From Bacteroidales bacterium UBA2861 (GTDB lineage Bacteria > Bacteroidota > Bacteroidia > Bacteroidales > UBA932), in the NCBI GenBank assembly GCA_002350615.1, contig DEFD01000040.1, positions 30,717 to 94,716 on the forward strand: a DNA stretch of 64,000 nucleotides, in the 5' to 3' direction. Below the pieces are notes generated by a model, which did not search any database, had not been told where the DNA came from, and saw only the letters and a list, made by a program, of their open reading frames with translations. Of this stretch, positions 53,201-60,858 are shown piece by piece (position 1 is the stretch's first letter; each line of letters begins with the position of its first letter). The position numbers and the translations under genes were made by a program.

Positions 53201-54161
53201 CGGCAGCATTACGGCCGCCAACGCGCCCAAAGGAGGAGCAGTATTTACAATTACGATTCCTCTCGGAGCCGATTGGTGGGAAGGAGACCCGGCCGTATCG
53301 TTCAATGAGGATCCCGTCAAAAAACAGATTCTTTATGAGCCTCCAAGGGAGATTGACGGCAGCACCGGTGAAGAAGCCGTCGCAAGCAGGAGCATTACGG
53401 AAGGTCAAAAGTATTCTATGCTCATTGTGGAAGACGACCCCGATGTCAGGAGTTTGCTGGTATCAATTTTCAGCAACACTTATTCAGTATTTGAAGCCTC
53501 CGACGGAGCGGAAGGATTCTCTCTTGCCAAGTCCAGACAGCCGGACATAATAATAAGCGACGTAATGATGCCTGTTATGGACGGAATGAGCCTGGTTGCC
53601 CGCTTGCGTGAGGATTTCGAAACCTGCCATATCCCGGTAATCCTTCTGACTGCCCTGACTTCCTCCGGCAATGAAATTGCAGGCATAAACCAGGGAGCCG
53701 ACGATTACATCGGCAAGCCGTTCAGCATAGACCTGCTTGAAGCCCGCTGCAGGAGCCTTCTGGAGAAGCGCGCCATACTGCGGAGCAAATTCAGCAAAAC
53801 CATAATCGGTTTCGAGGGGCTCACCAAGACGGAACGCGATGCGGACTTCCTTTCCAGGGCCACCGGAGTAATCGAAGACAACCTGCTTTCGTCCGAACTG
53901 GGAGTCGCTCTGTTATGCGAGAAACTCAATATCAGCCGCACCATGCTGGACCAGAAAATCAAGGGAATCACCGGAATGACCCCGAGAGTGTTCATAGAAA
54001 CCATCCGCCTGAAACAGGCCTGCCGCCTGTTGGAATCCGGCTCCGGAAACATTTCTGAGATTGCCTATATGCTCGGGTTCAACTCACCGAAGTATTTTAC
54101 CATCCGTTTCAAAAAGCAATTCGGCCAGACGCCCTCCGAATGGCTCGACGCCAAACGATAG
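50292..54161 (+). CDS. Hybrid two-component system sensor/regulator (HTCS)
   Basis: One-polypeptide sensor and transcription factor of the pectin locus, 1289 residues. A signal peptide is followed by a periplasmic two-bladed-propeller sensor (~25-640) and a Y_Y_Y domain. One transmembrane helix (~725) precedes HisKA (FINLSHELRTPLTMI, phospho-His ~771), HATPase (IGNAFKFTPDGGEI, DTGKGIPENN, GTGIGLALSKG), a receiver (LIVEDDPDVRSLL; phospho-Asp ~1090 in IIISDVMMP) and an AraC-type helix-turn-helix (~1220-1286). The conserved sites are intact. ATG 50292 is preferred to the TTG five codons upstream. It is expected to bind a pectic or alpha-glucan oligosaccharide and activate susC. Confidence 0.95.
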   Translation: MRRRLLLITVLLGACWLKATAGSYYATSEGLKEIESASVYSIYQDGRGALWLNTSNGLYRFNGNRLESVLMGLEKSNIYGNYEDLFYIGCRNGILRFDINRKDQPSKIKGPRLNYSRCPMHAEGEQLWVAAKGRIFRAEGDTLVMWRELPGNAGAPTALLKKGDCFIVACKSGFILEIGPDRFCRTLFECGDIISDLFLDSRSNLWVGLKNNGIIVLDRSGRRQAVYSKTVDNRSFRDARAFSEDKKGRIFVGAIDGLLEISPDRTVRINTQYVPEGYAICSLLRDRDNNIWIGTFYRGAFLCESDNSPFINADMPGSEGIKLVNQLIEDGRGNVWVITDNKGIYRYSDRSGSFTKMQARKNGKFKAAAYDKEQECLWIGEYLGALQRYELRTGRWTAFPFYGPGNQTIKTSIYSIKEGPDGKLFLGTDNGVYIFDPKTERSVTRRLEGYSGIVHSLDLDKDGVLWIGGIGVSSWSPEKGMRRILGLDNITCPNLCCTEDGKVYFALSRNGFGIMDGDNVSIFSLRDFGLTDRFTYLVNPLSDRIVLLGTSSGLSFLDIKTGECFSYSTHNGLGTSSTREGDVLKRSDGEIWVGGTEGLAIINELSLPYSMMERKLFLEGLEIDGSPAPLDGRIVLNPRQHSFSVRVTDFDYSGIVSPVCEYMLEGVDDDWKAFSAHIPIGFMNVPRGKHLLRVRTAGNNVNPSWTEVSVPVKARQSWYLSYPALILYLLTAVGIVAWLLIAVYSRMLLRQQLAAQKKENENKIRFFINLSHELRTPLTMIIGQLGLFFRSHKEGIQGIKNLESSYKNATKMQQIVSDLLDFEKLEQGYSRITVGKTDLCAFLSEARDYFAQYANYRNIHFPLRLPSVPVTAYIDRAQMHRVLSNIIGNAFKFTPDGGEICISMTTRASDKARRSAVICISDTGKGIPENNLEEIFNPFFQVQEKSEERLHNQGTGIGLALSKGIVDLHHGSITAANAPKGGAVFTITIPLGADWWEGDPAVSFNEDPVKKQILYEPPREIDGSTGEEAVASRSITEGQKYSMLIVEDDPDVRSLLVSIFSNTYSVFEASDGAEGFSLAKSRQPDIIISDVMMPVMDGMSLVARLREDFETCHIPVILLTALTSSGNEIAGINQGADDYIGKPFSIDLLEARCRSLLEKRAILRSKFSKTIIGFEGLTKTERDADFLSRATGVIEDNLLSSELGVALLCEKLNISRTMLDQKIKGITGMTPRVFIETIRLKQACRLLESGSGNISEIAYMLGFNSPKYFTIRFKKQFGQTPSEWLDAKR

Positions 54162-54169
54162 GCAATTGG

Positions 54170-54579
54170 TCATAGCAGAGGCGTCATATACAGCGGGAGA
54201 TAGACAAGCCCGTCCTTTTGCTCCACGTCATTGGTGTGCAGGACGTATGGCGTGGATAGGTACTGACCAAACTTCTTGATACATTTTTTGATGGAGGTGA
54301 GCGTGTAGTTGGTGCTGCTTTTTACCTCTATGGGTGAAATGTTGTGTCGGGAGGTGACAATACCACGGGAACTGAATGCCAGGGATATGAGAAGGCCGGT
54401 GTCGCAGAAGTAGCATTTAAGAATGGTGCGGTCTTCGTTGAGCTGGAGGCCGATATTGGGAGCGGTGGTGTTGTAACAGATGTTTAACAGTTTGGCATCA
54501 TCCAGCCAGAAGAAAGCGCTGTGGTGCCGTTTTTCTCTTGCTTCCACTGGAGAAGCTTGTCGTATATCTTTCTTCTCAT
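54170..54579 (-). pseudogene. Internally deleted DUF4143-type AAA ATPase
   Basis: The N-terminus (MRRKIYDKLLQWKQEKNGTTA from ATG 54579, truncated here) matches DUF4143 ATPases, but the P-loop, Walker B and central region are missing. The frame then shifts and continues as SAFFWLDDAKLLNICYNTT, LKCYFCDTGLLISLAFSS, and finally ISPIEVKSSTNYT and VYLPLYMTPLL, the family C-terminus. A second deletion removes the segment between LISLAF and ISPIEVKSS. It is non-functional. It converges with the regulator gene (8 bases apart). Confidence 0.8.
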
Positions 54580-54684
54580 AATCACGAATCCTAAAGTTTT
54601 CGAAAGGCTGTTTCTACACCTTTCCGCGATTTTTCACATGGGCAAATATACACCTTTCCGAGAATTCTGCAAAATCTCCATACA

Positions 54685-54716
54685 AAGCGCCGCAAGTCCA
54701 ATCACTTACGGCGCTT
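54685..54716 (-). terminator. Hairpin downstream of fimbrillin-type lipoprotein gene
   Basis: AAGCGCCGCAAGT (54685-54697) and ACTTACGGCGCTT (54704-54716) form a 13-bp stem with one mismatch and a 6-base loop, 30 bases past the lipoprotein stop at 54746. The T run on the minus strand is short, so termination strength is uncertain. The 54580-54745 stretch holds no gene that I can see. Confidence 0.55.
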
Positions 54717-54745
54717 ATAGTATCATTATATTTACGTGTCAGGGC

Positions 54746-57136
54746 CTATTCGTAGCTCATCGAGAGAGTAATAAGATTGACATCTACACTGCCGGCATTT
54801 TTGGTCCAGACGTGTTCGGCTGCGGCATCGGCAGGCTGACCGTTTACATTCTTATGGGAAGTAGGATAGTAAACCGGTTGAGATACAGAAGAAGAAATCT
54901 GCGTAAAGTTCCCTACTCCCTGTGCTCCGGAAGCCCGGGAAGCAGCGTAACTCTTTACAGTTCCGCTCTGTGTATAATACACACGGCCGATGCAGCCGAT
55001 GGGAAGGACCTGGGTGGCTGCACTGCCATTCCACCATTCGGCGCAGATTCTGGCAGCTCCGTATGCATCCATACCCGGCATATGGAATGATGCCTGACAA
55101 TCCTTGTCAATTGTAATATACTTGGAATCAACCACTTTAAGTGCATCTATCGCTGCATCGCTTGTATTTTCAAGAACCAGGGAAACCGGATACTCCCGAT
55201 TGCGTTCAAAGCTGTTCTTGAGGGTGAAGCTGAGCGTATCTTTCGCTTTTGCAGCAAGACTTACATCACTGAGGCCCAGGTCTTTTGCGAAGCTTATTGC
55301 CACGCGATAGAAGGTCACAGCCTCGCCATACACCTTCGTGCCTTCCTGATCTGTCACAAAAGGCTGATATGTAACAGGAATGAAGGGCTCGGCGTTCTGC
55401 GCGTCAGTGAAGACGACGGTCGGCGACTGGAACTGCTCCGTTCCTCCACTCTCGAAAGAACCGGCGCATTCCGACCACTCGGTATCGTTGCCGATTTTAT
55501 AGCGAAAACCAAGATTTGCATTCACAAGTTTCGGATGGTCGTCGGTGGCATAAACCTTTGCCCTGAAACGGACGCCGGTCGGGTACGAACGTGAATACAG
55601 GGTAACCACGGACTTGATCCTGGGCTTTTCAACTCCTATATAAGTGCACTTGACGCTGTAGAAATTGGCTTCAGATACCACCATCCTGTAGGCAGAGTCC
55701 GGAGATGTGCACTTGTAGAAAGAGCCGGGTCCGCCCGAGAGGTCCCAGGTATAGTTTTCCGCCAGTCCTTTAGTACTGGTTCCAGTAAGGGCCGTACCGA
55801 CCTCGGTCCCATAATCGTCCTTCAAAACCACGCCCAGGCCGTCGGTAATGGCACAGTTTCCGTGTTTTACGAGGGAATCGGCGCTTGTTCCGCCAAGTTT
55901 ATTGGTCCTGCCGAAACGGGCCTCGATTTTCACAAGCTTCTTTCCTTTGACGACAGGAAGTTTTAGATAAGACTTTTCAGAACCATAGGAATTGATTCTG
56001 ACTCCGGCAGTTCCGTTGCAGGCGAGAGCCCTGGTAGGATGCAATACCCAGGAATAAGGATTGGCAGACGGCACTATCGCCAGATTCTTGTTCTGATAGG
56101 TATATGCGGTACGGATAGCGTTAGAGCCATCCAGGAAGAAAGCATTTTTATATCCGGAGTAGTTCTTGTTTGTCCTTGGCATTGCGACCTCGATCACCTC
56201 GGTGTCATAAAACTTAGTGGGGGCCAGGTCGCCGCCGTCGAGAAGTTTGCCCGCGGCGATGACCGGCTGGTTCATCAAGCGAAGGAATGCCATCTTGGAA
56301 TCCTCAGTCTCGATACGGACGCTGAAGTCCATCCCGGCAGTATTCATTTCGCCCAGCACCAGATAAATATCACCGCTTATAACTTCCCCGTTCCGGTAGA
56401 TGACCGTTTCATTGGAAGAAGGCACCCAGGCTGTGGTGGAAGAGAAGTAGCAGATATTCAGCACCTCGCTGTCTTCGCCCTCGTGACCGGTAACCCTGGC
56501 CTGGTAAGCCCCTGAGATATAACGGGACTTGGAGGCCGATTTGGTTTCGTGTCGGAAGACGATTTTAGTTGCCTTCAAAGAATCGGGAACATTGAATTTC
56601 CAGTACGATACACCGCTCCTGAAAATGAATTTCCCGTCATTGGCGTTCGCATTGCACACGAGGCGGTGGGGTGCATCTTCAAGTTTTCCCGTCTGCTCTG
56701 TCGGCACTTCGAAACGGACTTGATGATAAGTGCCATTGGCCGTCGATTTGCCTTTAGCATATATTCTGTCATCGTCCACATAAGGATAAACCGCGAACCA
56801 GAGTTTCAGAGCCGACACGTTCGTCGTATCAGGAATCTCACCGTCGAAAGCAACGTTGGTGGCTCCGCTTTCCCTTGCAACGAACTTGTAACGGTTCCCG
56901 GTTGCATAATCGATAACGGCGATTTCATCGCCGGCAGTCCAGCTGAAAGCAGTTTCGTTTAGTGACACCCTGCTTTCCTCTGCCTCATCCACACTTGCAA
57001 AGATGGTCACGGTCTGCCCGTGCTTCTGCGTTTCCGCTTCTTTTGAATTGTCTTCCCGAAGTTCCGCCTTGGTGCAGGCGAAAAGTGCTGCGCACGCGAC
57101 TGCCGCGCACATCAGCTTAAAGATGCGCTTTACCAT
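54746..57136 (-). CDS. Fimbrillin-type lipoprotein with conserved C-terminal domain
   Basis: A 796-residue predicted surface lipoprotein (CAALFACTKAEL). Residues ~45-310 follow the fimbrillin/Mfa-like pattern (SRVSLNETAFSWTAGDEI, WFAVYPYVDDDRI). The C-terminal ~100 residues (GVGNFTQISS, NVNGQPADAAAEHVW, ending TLSMSYE) recur in the gene fragment at 32169-32475, marking a conserved terminal module. The start overlaps the stop of a 55-codon ORF by 7 bases. It may be a surface adhesin or minor pilus subunit; no catalytic site is seen. Confidence 0.8.
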   Translation of the reverse strand: MVKRIFKLMCAAVACAALFACTKAELREDNSKEAETQKHGQTVTIFASVDEAEESRVSLNETAFSWTAGDEIAVIDYATGNRYKFVARESGATNVAFDGEIPDTTNVSALKLWFAVYPYVDDDRIYAKGKSTANGTYHQVRFEVPTEQTGKLEDAPHRLVCNANANDGKFIFRSGVSYWKFNVPDSLKATKIVFRHETKSASKSRYISGAYQARVTGHEGEDSEVLNICYFSSTTAWVPSSNETVIYRNGEVISGDIYLVLGEMNTAGMDFSVRIETEDSKMAFLRLMNQPVIAAGKLLDGGDLAPTKFYDTEVIEVAMPRTNKNYSGYKNAFFLDGSNAIRTAYTYQNKNLAIVPSANPYSWVLHPTRALACNGTAGVRINSYGSEKSYLKLPVVKGKKLVKIEARFGRTNKLGGTSADSLVKHGNCAITDGLGVVLKDDYGTEVGTALTGTSTKGLAENYTWDLSGGPGSFYKCTSPDSAYRMVVSEANFYSVKCTYIGVEKPRIKSVVTLYSRSYPTGVRFRAKVYATDDHPKLVNANLGFRYKIGNDTEWSECAGSFESGGTEQFQSPTVVFTDAQNAEPFIPVTYQPFVTDQEGTKVYGEAVTFYRVAISFAKDLGLSDVSLAAKAKDTLSFTLKNSFERNREYPVSLVLENTSDAAIDALKVVDSKYITIDKDCQASFHMPGMDAYGAARICAEWWNGSAATQVLPIGCIGRVYYTQSGTVKSYAASRASGAQGVGNFTQISSSVSQPVYYPTSHKNVNGQPADAAAEHVWTKNAGSVDVNLITLSMSYE

Positions 57137-57297
57137 GGCTCGTAATCTGAAAAAACGTCTGTTTCCCCATTCGTAAGGACGTTGATCGCCTCCGCATTCT
57201 CACTCAGGCAGAGAGGCTCTGCGGGATTCAGATTGAATTCTCGCGATTCGGGAGAGTCGTAGCTATACCCCCCGCTTAAAAATCCGGATTTGAACAT
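57130..57297 (-). CDS. Small acidic ORF (55 aa) preceding fimbrillin-type lipoprotein
   Basis: ATG 57297 to TAA 57130 encodes 55 residues, starting MFKSGFLSGGYSYDSPE and ending NGETDVFSDYEPW. It overlaps the lipoprotein ATG by 7 bases, so translation is likely coupled. It has its own promoter box (57343-57336), so it is the first gene of the unit. The Tyr-x-x-Pro segment and acidic Trp tail match the ORFs at 5096-5233 and 42852-42977. It has no signal peptide. Confidence 0.6.
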   Translation of the reverse strand: MFKSGFLSGGYSYDSPESREFNLNPAEPLCLSENAEAINVLTNGETDVFSDYEPW

Positions 57298-57335
57298 ATT
57301 ATGTTTTAGTGTATATTGTCTTGCTATACAATTTG

Positions 57336-57343
57336 CAAAGATA
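57336..57343 (-). promoter_or_regulatory. -7 promoter box of the small ORF/lipoprotein unit
   Basis: TATCTTTG on the minus strand, 38 bases before ATG 57297, with a TTTG-containing element further upstream. It lies just past the end of wbqC (stop 57363), so this unit is transcribed independently of wbqC. Confidence 0.6.
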
Positions 57344-57362
57344 GAAAAATATCCCAAATATC

Positions 57363-58079
57363 CTATCGTAGCCAGCAGATTGACTCGGGACCTTCGTTGA
57401 ATAGCAGGTCCATTATGGACATTCCGGGCACAAAACCGAAGCGCTCCCGGAAAACCTGCCAGTATGGACGGTCCAGCCCCAGATCCTCCAGAATCGTATT
57501 CTTCCGCTTCGGATGGATGACCTCCCGAAGATCCATCCCTCCCAGGGACAAGGGCCTTGATGCCGCTGCCACCCTCGGCACGCTAAGAGGGGGGACCGCC
57601 GGCTCTGCCGGTGGTGGGGTCGAGCGAAGCGAGACGGCAGAAGGGGCCTTGTCCCCGGGAGGGATAAATTCGGCAGTCTCAATGATCTGCGGGGCGATTC
57701 CGATTTTTTCGCAGAAGAAAGCGGTCAGCCGGCCGTTCAACTCCCAAAGGGTCTGCAGATGTGAATCGAGAATCTCCCACAGCGCATCCTTATAATATAT
57801 GAAGAAGGGCGAACTGTAGTAGGCGGACTCCACAGCCCTTTCGAACTTCGCCACCCACGGGGTGCTGTAGTCCACCCGTACCTCCGTTATCCTATGGGCA
57901 GGATGGGACACGGGAACCGTGAGATCCATCGGCCCATTGGCGGTAAGGATGCGGCAGCGGTTGCGCCAGGACTGCTTGACATAATTCTCACAGGCCTCCA
58001 TATAAACCGAAGAATACCTCGCAAGGACTGCGAAGTATTCTACAGGAGGGCAAAAAGCCGTAGTCAGCAAAGGGGCCAT
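57363..58079 (-). CDS. WbqC-family protein with in-frame insertion
   Basis: A 238-residue WbqC-like protein, a family linked to O-antigen/amino-sugar biosynthesis. Visible family traits: LLTTAFCPPVEYFAVLAR, SYRNRC-type QSWRNRCRILTANG, YSSPFFIYYKDALW, and the C-terminal EVIHPKRKNTILEDLG and GMSIMDLLFNEGPES. A Pro/Ala/Ser-rich segment of about 44 residues between ETAEF and MDLREVIHPK has no counterpart in usual ~200-residue homologues and coincides with the inverted-repeat element at 57535-57665. It ends the lpxD-lpxC-lpxA-wbqC run, 18 bases after lpxA. Confidence 0.85.
   Translation of the reverse strand: MAPLLTTAFCPPVEYFAVLARYSSVYMEACENYVKQSWRNRCRILTANGPMDLTVPVSHPAHRITEVRVDYSTPWVAKFERAVESAYYSSPFFIYYKDALWEILDSHLQTLWELNGRLTAFFCEKIGIAPQIIETAEFIPPGDKAPSAVSLRSTPPPAEPAVPPLSVPRVAAASRPLSLGGMDLREVIHPKRKNTILEDLGLDRPYWQVFRERFGFVPGMSIMDLLFNEGPESICWLR
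57535..57665 (-). repeat. Inverted-repeat element inserted in frame in wbqC
   Basis: Arms of 19 bases differ at one position: 57535-57553 (ATCCCTCCCAGGGACAAGG) and the reverse complement of 57647-57665 (ATCCCTCCCGGGGACAAGG). The interior contains further palindromic segments (GCCGGCTCTGCCGGTGG, TCGAGCGAAGCGAGA). It encodes part of the Pro/Ala/Ser-rich insertion without stop codons. It resembles a small REP/MITE-like unit. Confidence 0.7.
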
Positions 58080-58097
58080 GACGGCTTTGCTACGGAT

Positions 58098-58910
58098 TTA
58101 CTCTATGAGGCCCTTCTCATGGGCGTCGTTTCCGCGGACGATTCCACGTTTGGAACCCTGCACGAAAGCGAGGATCTCATCACGCTCGGCGCTCTGGGGG
58201 AAACCTGCCTGGATCTTTGCGCAGGCGTCTGAAATATTGAATCCCTGGAAATAGAGCATGTCGTAGATATCCTTGATATTGCGGATGGTATCGGCTTCGA
58301 AACCACGACGGCGAAGGCCCACGATATTGATACCGGCATAGCAGATGGGATCGCGTCCACAGAGGGAGAAAGGAGGAATGTCCTTGTTCACCTTGCTGCC
58401 GCCGCCGATCATGGCGTGCTTGCCAATCCTCGTGAACTGATGCACCACGGTGCCGCCGCCGATGATGGCCCAGTCGTCCACCTCGGTTTCACCGGCGATA
58501 CCCACGTAGCTGACCAGGATGCAGTGGTTGCCGACCTTGCAGTCATGGGCCACATGCACGTAGGACATGATGAGTGTATTGTCGCCGATCCTGGTGACGC
58601 CTTTGCCGCTGGCTTTTGTTCCGCGGTTGATGGTGGCGCACTCGCGGATAGTTACATTGTTGCCGATTTCAACCCAGGTGATTTCTCCGTCGAACTTGAG
58701 GTCCTGAGGGATGGCGCCGACAACAGCGCCGGGGAATATCTGGCAGCCCGTTCCTATCTTCACATAGGAAAAGATTGTCGCGTGAGGATAAACTTTGGTG
58801 CCTTCGCCAATCTCGACATTGTCGTCGATATAAGCGTATGGTCCAACTTCTACGCTGTCCGCAAGTTTAGCGAGCGGGCTTACAGTTGCTAAAGGATGAA
58901 TTTTTGCCAT
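58098..58910 (-). CDS. lpxA: UDP-N-acetylglucosamine acyltransferase
   Basis: First enzyme of lipid A synthesis, 270 residues, a left-handed beta-helix of hexapeptide repeats. Motifs: HPLATVSPLAKLADSVEVGP at the N-terminus, the catalytic-His region VHVAHDCKVGNHC, and GRDPICYAGINIVGLRRRGF towards the C-terminal helical domain. It starts 2 bases after the lpxC stop. Confidence 0.97.
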   Translation of the reverse strand: MAKIHPLATVSPLAKLADSVEVGPYAYIDDNVEIGEGTKVYPHATIFSYVKIGTGCQIFPGAVVGAIPQDLKFDGEITWVEIGNNVTIRECATINRGTKASGKGVTRIGDNTLIMSYVHVAHDCKVGNHCILVSYVGIAGETEVDDWAIIGGGTVVHQFTRIGKHAMIGGGSKVNKDIPPFSLCGRDPICYAGINIVGLRRRGFEADTIRNIKDIYDMLYFQGFNISDACAKIQAGFPQSAERDEILAFVQGSKRGIVRGNDAHEKGLIE

Positions 58911-58912
58911 AA

Positions 58913-59812
58913 CTACTTGATTGCTTTTTGAACGGCCTTTGCCGTATTCGTGTTGATAGTGTGGCCAGGTTTGTACGCGCTTATATGGGCCAGGAGGTAT
59001 CCCCCGGCGAGCCTCATGTCTCCGATGAGGTCAAGTAACTTGTGACGGCCGCATTCATTGGGGAAACGGAGGGTGAGATTGCTCAGATATCCTTCCGGAG
59101 TCACCTTGAGAAGCGGCTGGTTGAAAAGACGGGCCATCTGCTCGACGGTAGCGTCATCCACGGGATGCTCCACCACGACGATGGCGTTGTCCACGTCGCC
59201 GCCTTTGACAAGCCCCTGTGCGGCGAGATACTGCACTTCGTGGAAGAAGACGAAAGTGCGGCAGGGGGCGATTTCGGTGGCATAGGAGACGGACTCGTCC
59301 CAATGGGCGGTCTGCACTCCGAGAACGCGGGAACCGAAATCAACTGTAATATCATAGGAAAGATGGTCGGCAGGGCTGATTTTAACCCAGGAGCCAGTCT
59401 TCTCATCCTTGATTTCTATTTCTTCAGGAACCGTAAAATAATGCCTCGGGGCATCCTGTTCGAGGAGCCCGTCCGCAGAAATTGCCTCCGCATAGAATCT
59501 GGCACTTCCGTCCAGGATGGGAATCTCACCGTTGTCCACTTCCACGATTGCGTTGTCAACTCCAAGCCCGGTGAAGGCCGACATTATATGCTCTATGGTT
59601 GAAATGGAGGCTTCGCCTTTGGAAATAAGGGTGCAGCGTGCCGTGTTGGTCACGTTCTCCGCAAGGGCGGGAATTTCCGCGCCGAGATCTGTCCGGACGA
59701 AAACTATGCCGGTGCCGGCGGCCGCAGGCTTGAGCGTCATATGGGTGTAAACGCCTGTGTGCAAGCCTTTTCCTTCGAATTGATATTCTTTTACGAGTGT
59801 CTGCTGATTCAT
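58913..59812 (-). CDS. lpxC: UDP-3-O-acyl-N-acetylglucosamine deacetylase, not fused to FabZ
   Basis: The committed zinc-dependent step of lipid A synthesis, 299 residues. Zinc ligands are visible in STIEHIMSAFTG and GRHKLLDLIGDMRL, and the catalytic His in LAHISAYKPGHTINT. It stops here with a normal C-terminus, whereas many Bacteroidota encode an LpxC-FabZ fusion of about 460 residues; no FabZ is in the window. ATG 59812 (MNQQTLVKEYQF) is chosen over a longer open frame. Confidence 0.96.
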   Translation of the reverse strand: MNQQTLVKEYQFEGKGLHTGVYTHMTLKPAAAGTGIVFVRTDLGAEIPALAENVTNTARCTLISKGEASISTIEHIMSAFTGLGVDNAIVEVDNGEIPILDGSARFYAEAISADGLLEQDAPRHYFTVPEEIEIKDEKTGSWVKISPADHLSYDITVDFGSRVLGVQTAHWDESVSYATEIAPCRTFVFFHEVQYLAAQGLVKGGDVDNAIVVVEHPVDDATVEQMARLFNQPLLKVTPEGYLSNLTLRFPNECGRHKLLDLIGDMRLAGGYLLAHISAYKPGHTINTNTAKAVQKAIK

Positions 59813-59841
59813 AATAAGGCGCAAAGATAGCAAATATTTCG

Positions 59842-60843
59842 TTACTCCTGACCGGCCTGTTTGAACTTAGCGTAACTGCGCATGTAATTCATGTGCGGAA
59901 TTGCCGGAGAACCTATCAGAATCTGCCCTGGCTTACGCACGGGACCGGCTATTCCGGCCTGGGCTCCGACCGTCGTATTGTCCGCGATCTTGATGTGGCC
60001 CATGATGCCCACCTGCCCGGCGAAGATGCAGTTCTTGCCGATGATGGCGGACCCGGCCACGCCGCACTGGGCCGCAAGGACGGTGTTGTCGCCGATCTGC
60101 ACGTTATGTGCGATCTGGCAGAGGTTGTCGATGCGAACGCCGTTGCCGATTATGGTAGATTCCATCTCTGCGCGGTCGATGGTGGTGTTGGAGCCTATCT
60201 CCACATCGTTCCCGATGACCACGTTGCCGAGGTGCTCGATTTTTTCCCAGCTTCCGTCCGGCTGAGGTGCGTTGCCGAAACCGTCGGAGCCGATGATGCA
60301 GCCGGCGTGCAGGATGACATTGTCCCCGATTATCGTTTTGGGATAGATGACCACGCCCGGATAGATGATCGCGTGATGTCCGATCACTACATCCTCTCCG
60401 ATTGTGACATTGCTGTGGATGATGCTGCATGCGCCGATGCGGGTGCGGGGGCCGATCCTCACGTAATCCCCTACCCAGACCTTGCGGCCGAGATGGGCTC
60501 TGAGGGAAATGCCGCATGTCCAGCAGGTGGACATCGCACGGTGCCGGCGGTATTTGCGTTTCTGGGCGGCCACATATTTGAGAAGGTCCGCAATGGCGCT
60601 GTAGGCATTCTCCACGCGCACCATGGTGGGAGTCACGGCCTCCTTGGGCTGAAAATCAGCGTTCACCAGCAGGACGCTCGCCTTGCTGGTGTACACATAC
60701 TGTTCATATTTCGGATTGGCAAAGAAGCTGAGCGCTCCGGGCTTGCCGTTTTCTATCTTGGCGAATTTAGTTATCTTGGCCTGCGGGTCCCCATCCACGG
60801 TGCCCTTCAGAATCTGAGCTAATTGTTTGGCAGTTAATTCCAT
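59842..60843 (-). CDS. lpxD: UDP-3-O-acyl-glucosamine N-acyltransferase
   Basis: Third step of lipid A synthesis, 333 residues, hexapeptide beta-helix. The N-terminal uridine-binding domain is at ~1-100 (MELTAKQLAQILKGTVDGD, GALSFFANPKYE), and the catalytic-His region is LCQIAHNVQIGDN with GQVGIMGHIKI. A segment near residues 100-115 (HRAMSTCWTCG) is unlike most homologues but stays in frame. It is followed 29 bases later by lpxC. Confidence 0.95.
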   Translation of the reverse strand: MELTAKQLAQILKGTVDGDPQAKITKFAKIENGKPGALSFFANPKYEQYVYTSKASVLLVNADFQPKEAVTPTMVRVENAYSAIADLLKYVAAQKRKYRRHRAMSTCWTCGISLRAHLGRKVWVGDYVRIGPRTRIGACSIIHSNVTIGEDVVIGHHAIIYPGVVIYPKTIIGDNVILHAGCIIGSDGFGNAPQPDGSWEKIEHLGNVVIGNDVEIGSNTTIDRAEMESTIIGNGVRIDNLCQIAHNVQIGDNTVLAAQCGVAGSAIIGKNCIFAGQVGIMGHIKIADNTTVGAQAGIAGPVRKPGQILIGSPAIPHMNYMRSYAKFKQAGQE

Positions 60844-60858
60844 TATAAGCTATAGGTT

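Noticed and set aside
60480..60560. Possible frameshift in lpxD where HRAMSTCWTCG is unusual
   Set aside because: The other two frames give no better homology and the downstream GISLRAHLG fits the family, so the frame is probably intact.
59893..60822. 309-codon open frame opposite lpxD
   Set aside because: The hexapeptide repeats of lpxD create a stop-free antisense frame with no domain.
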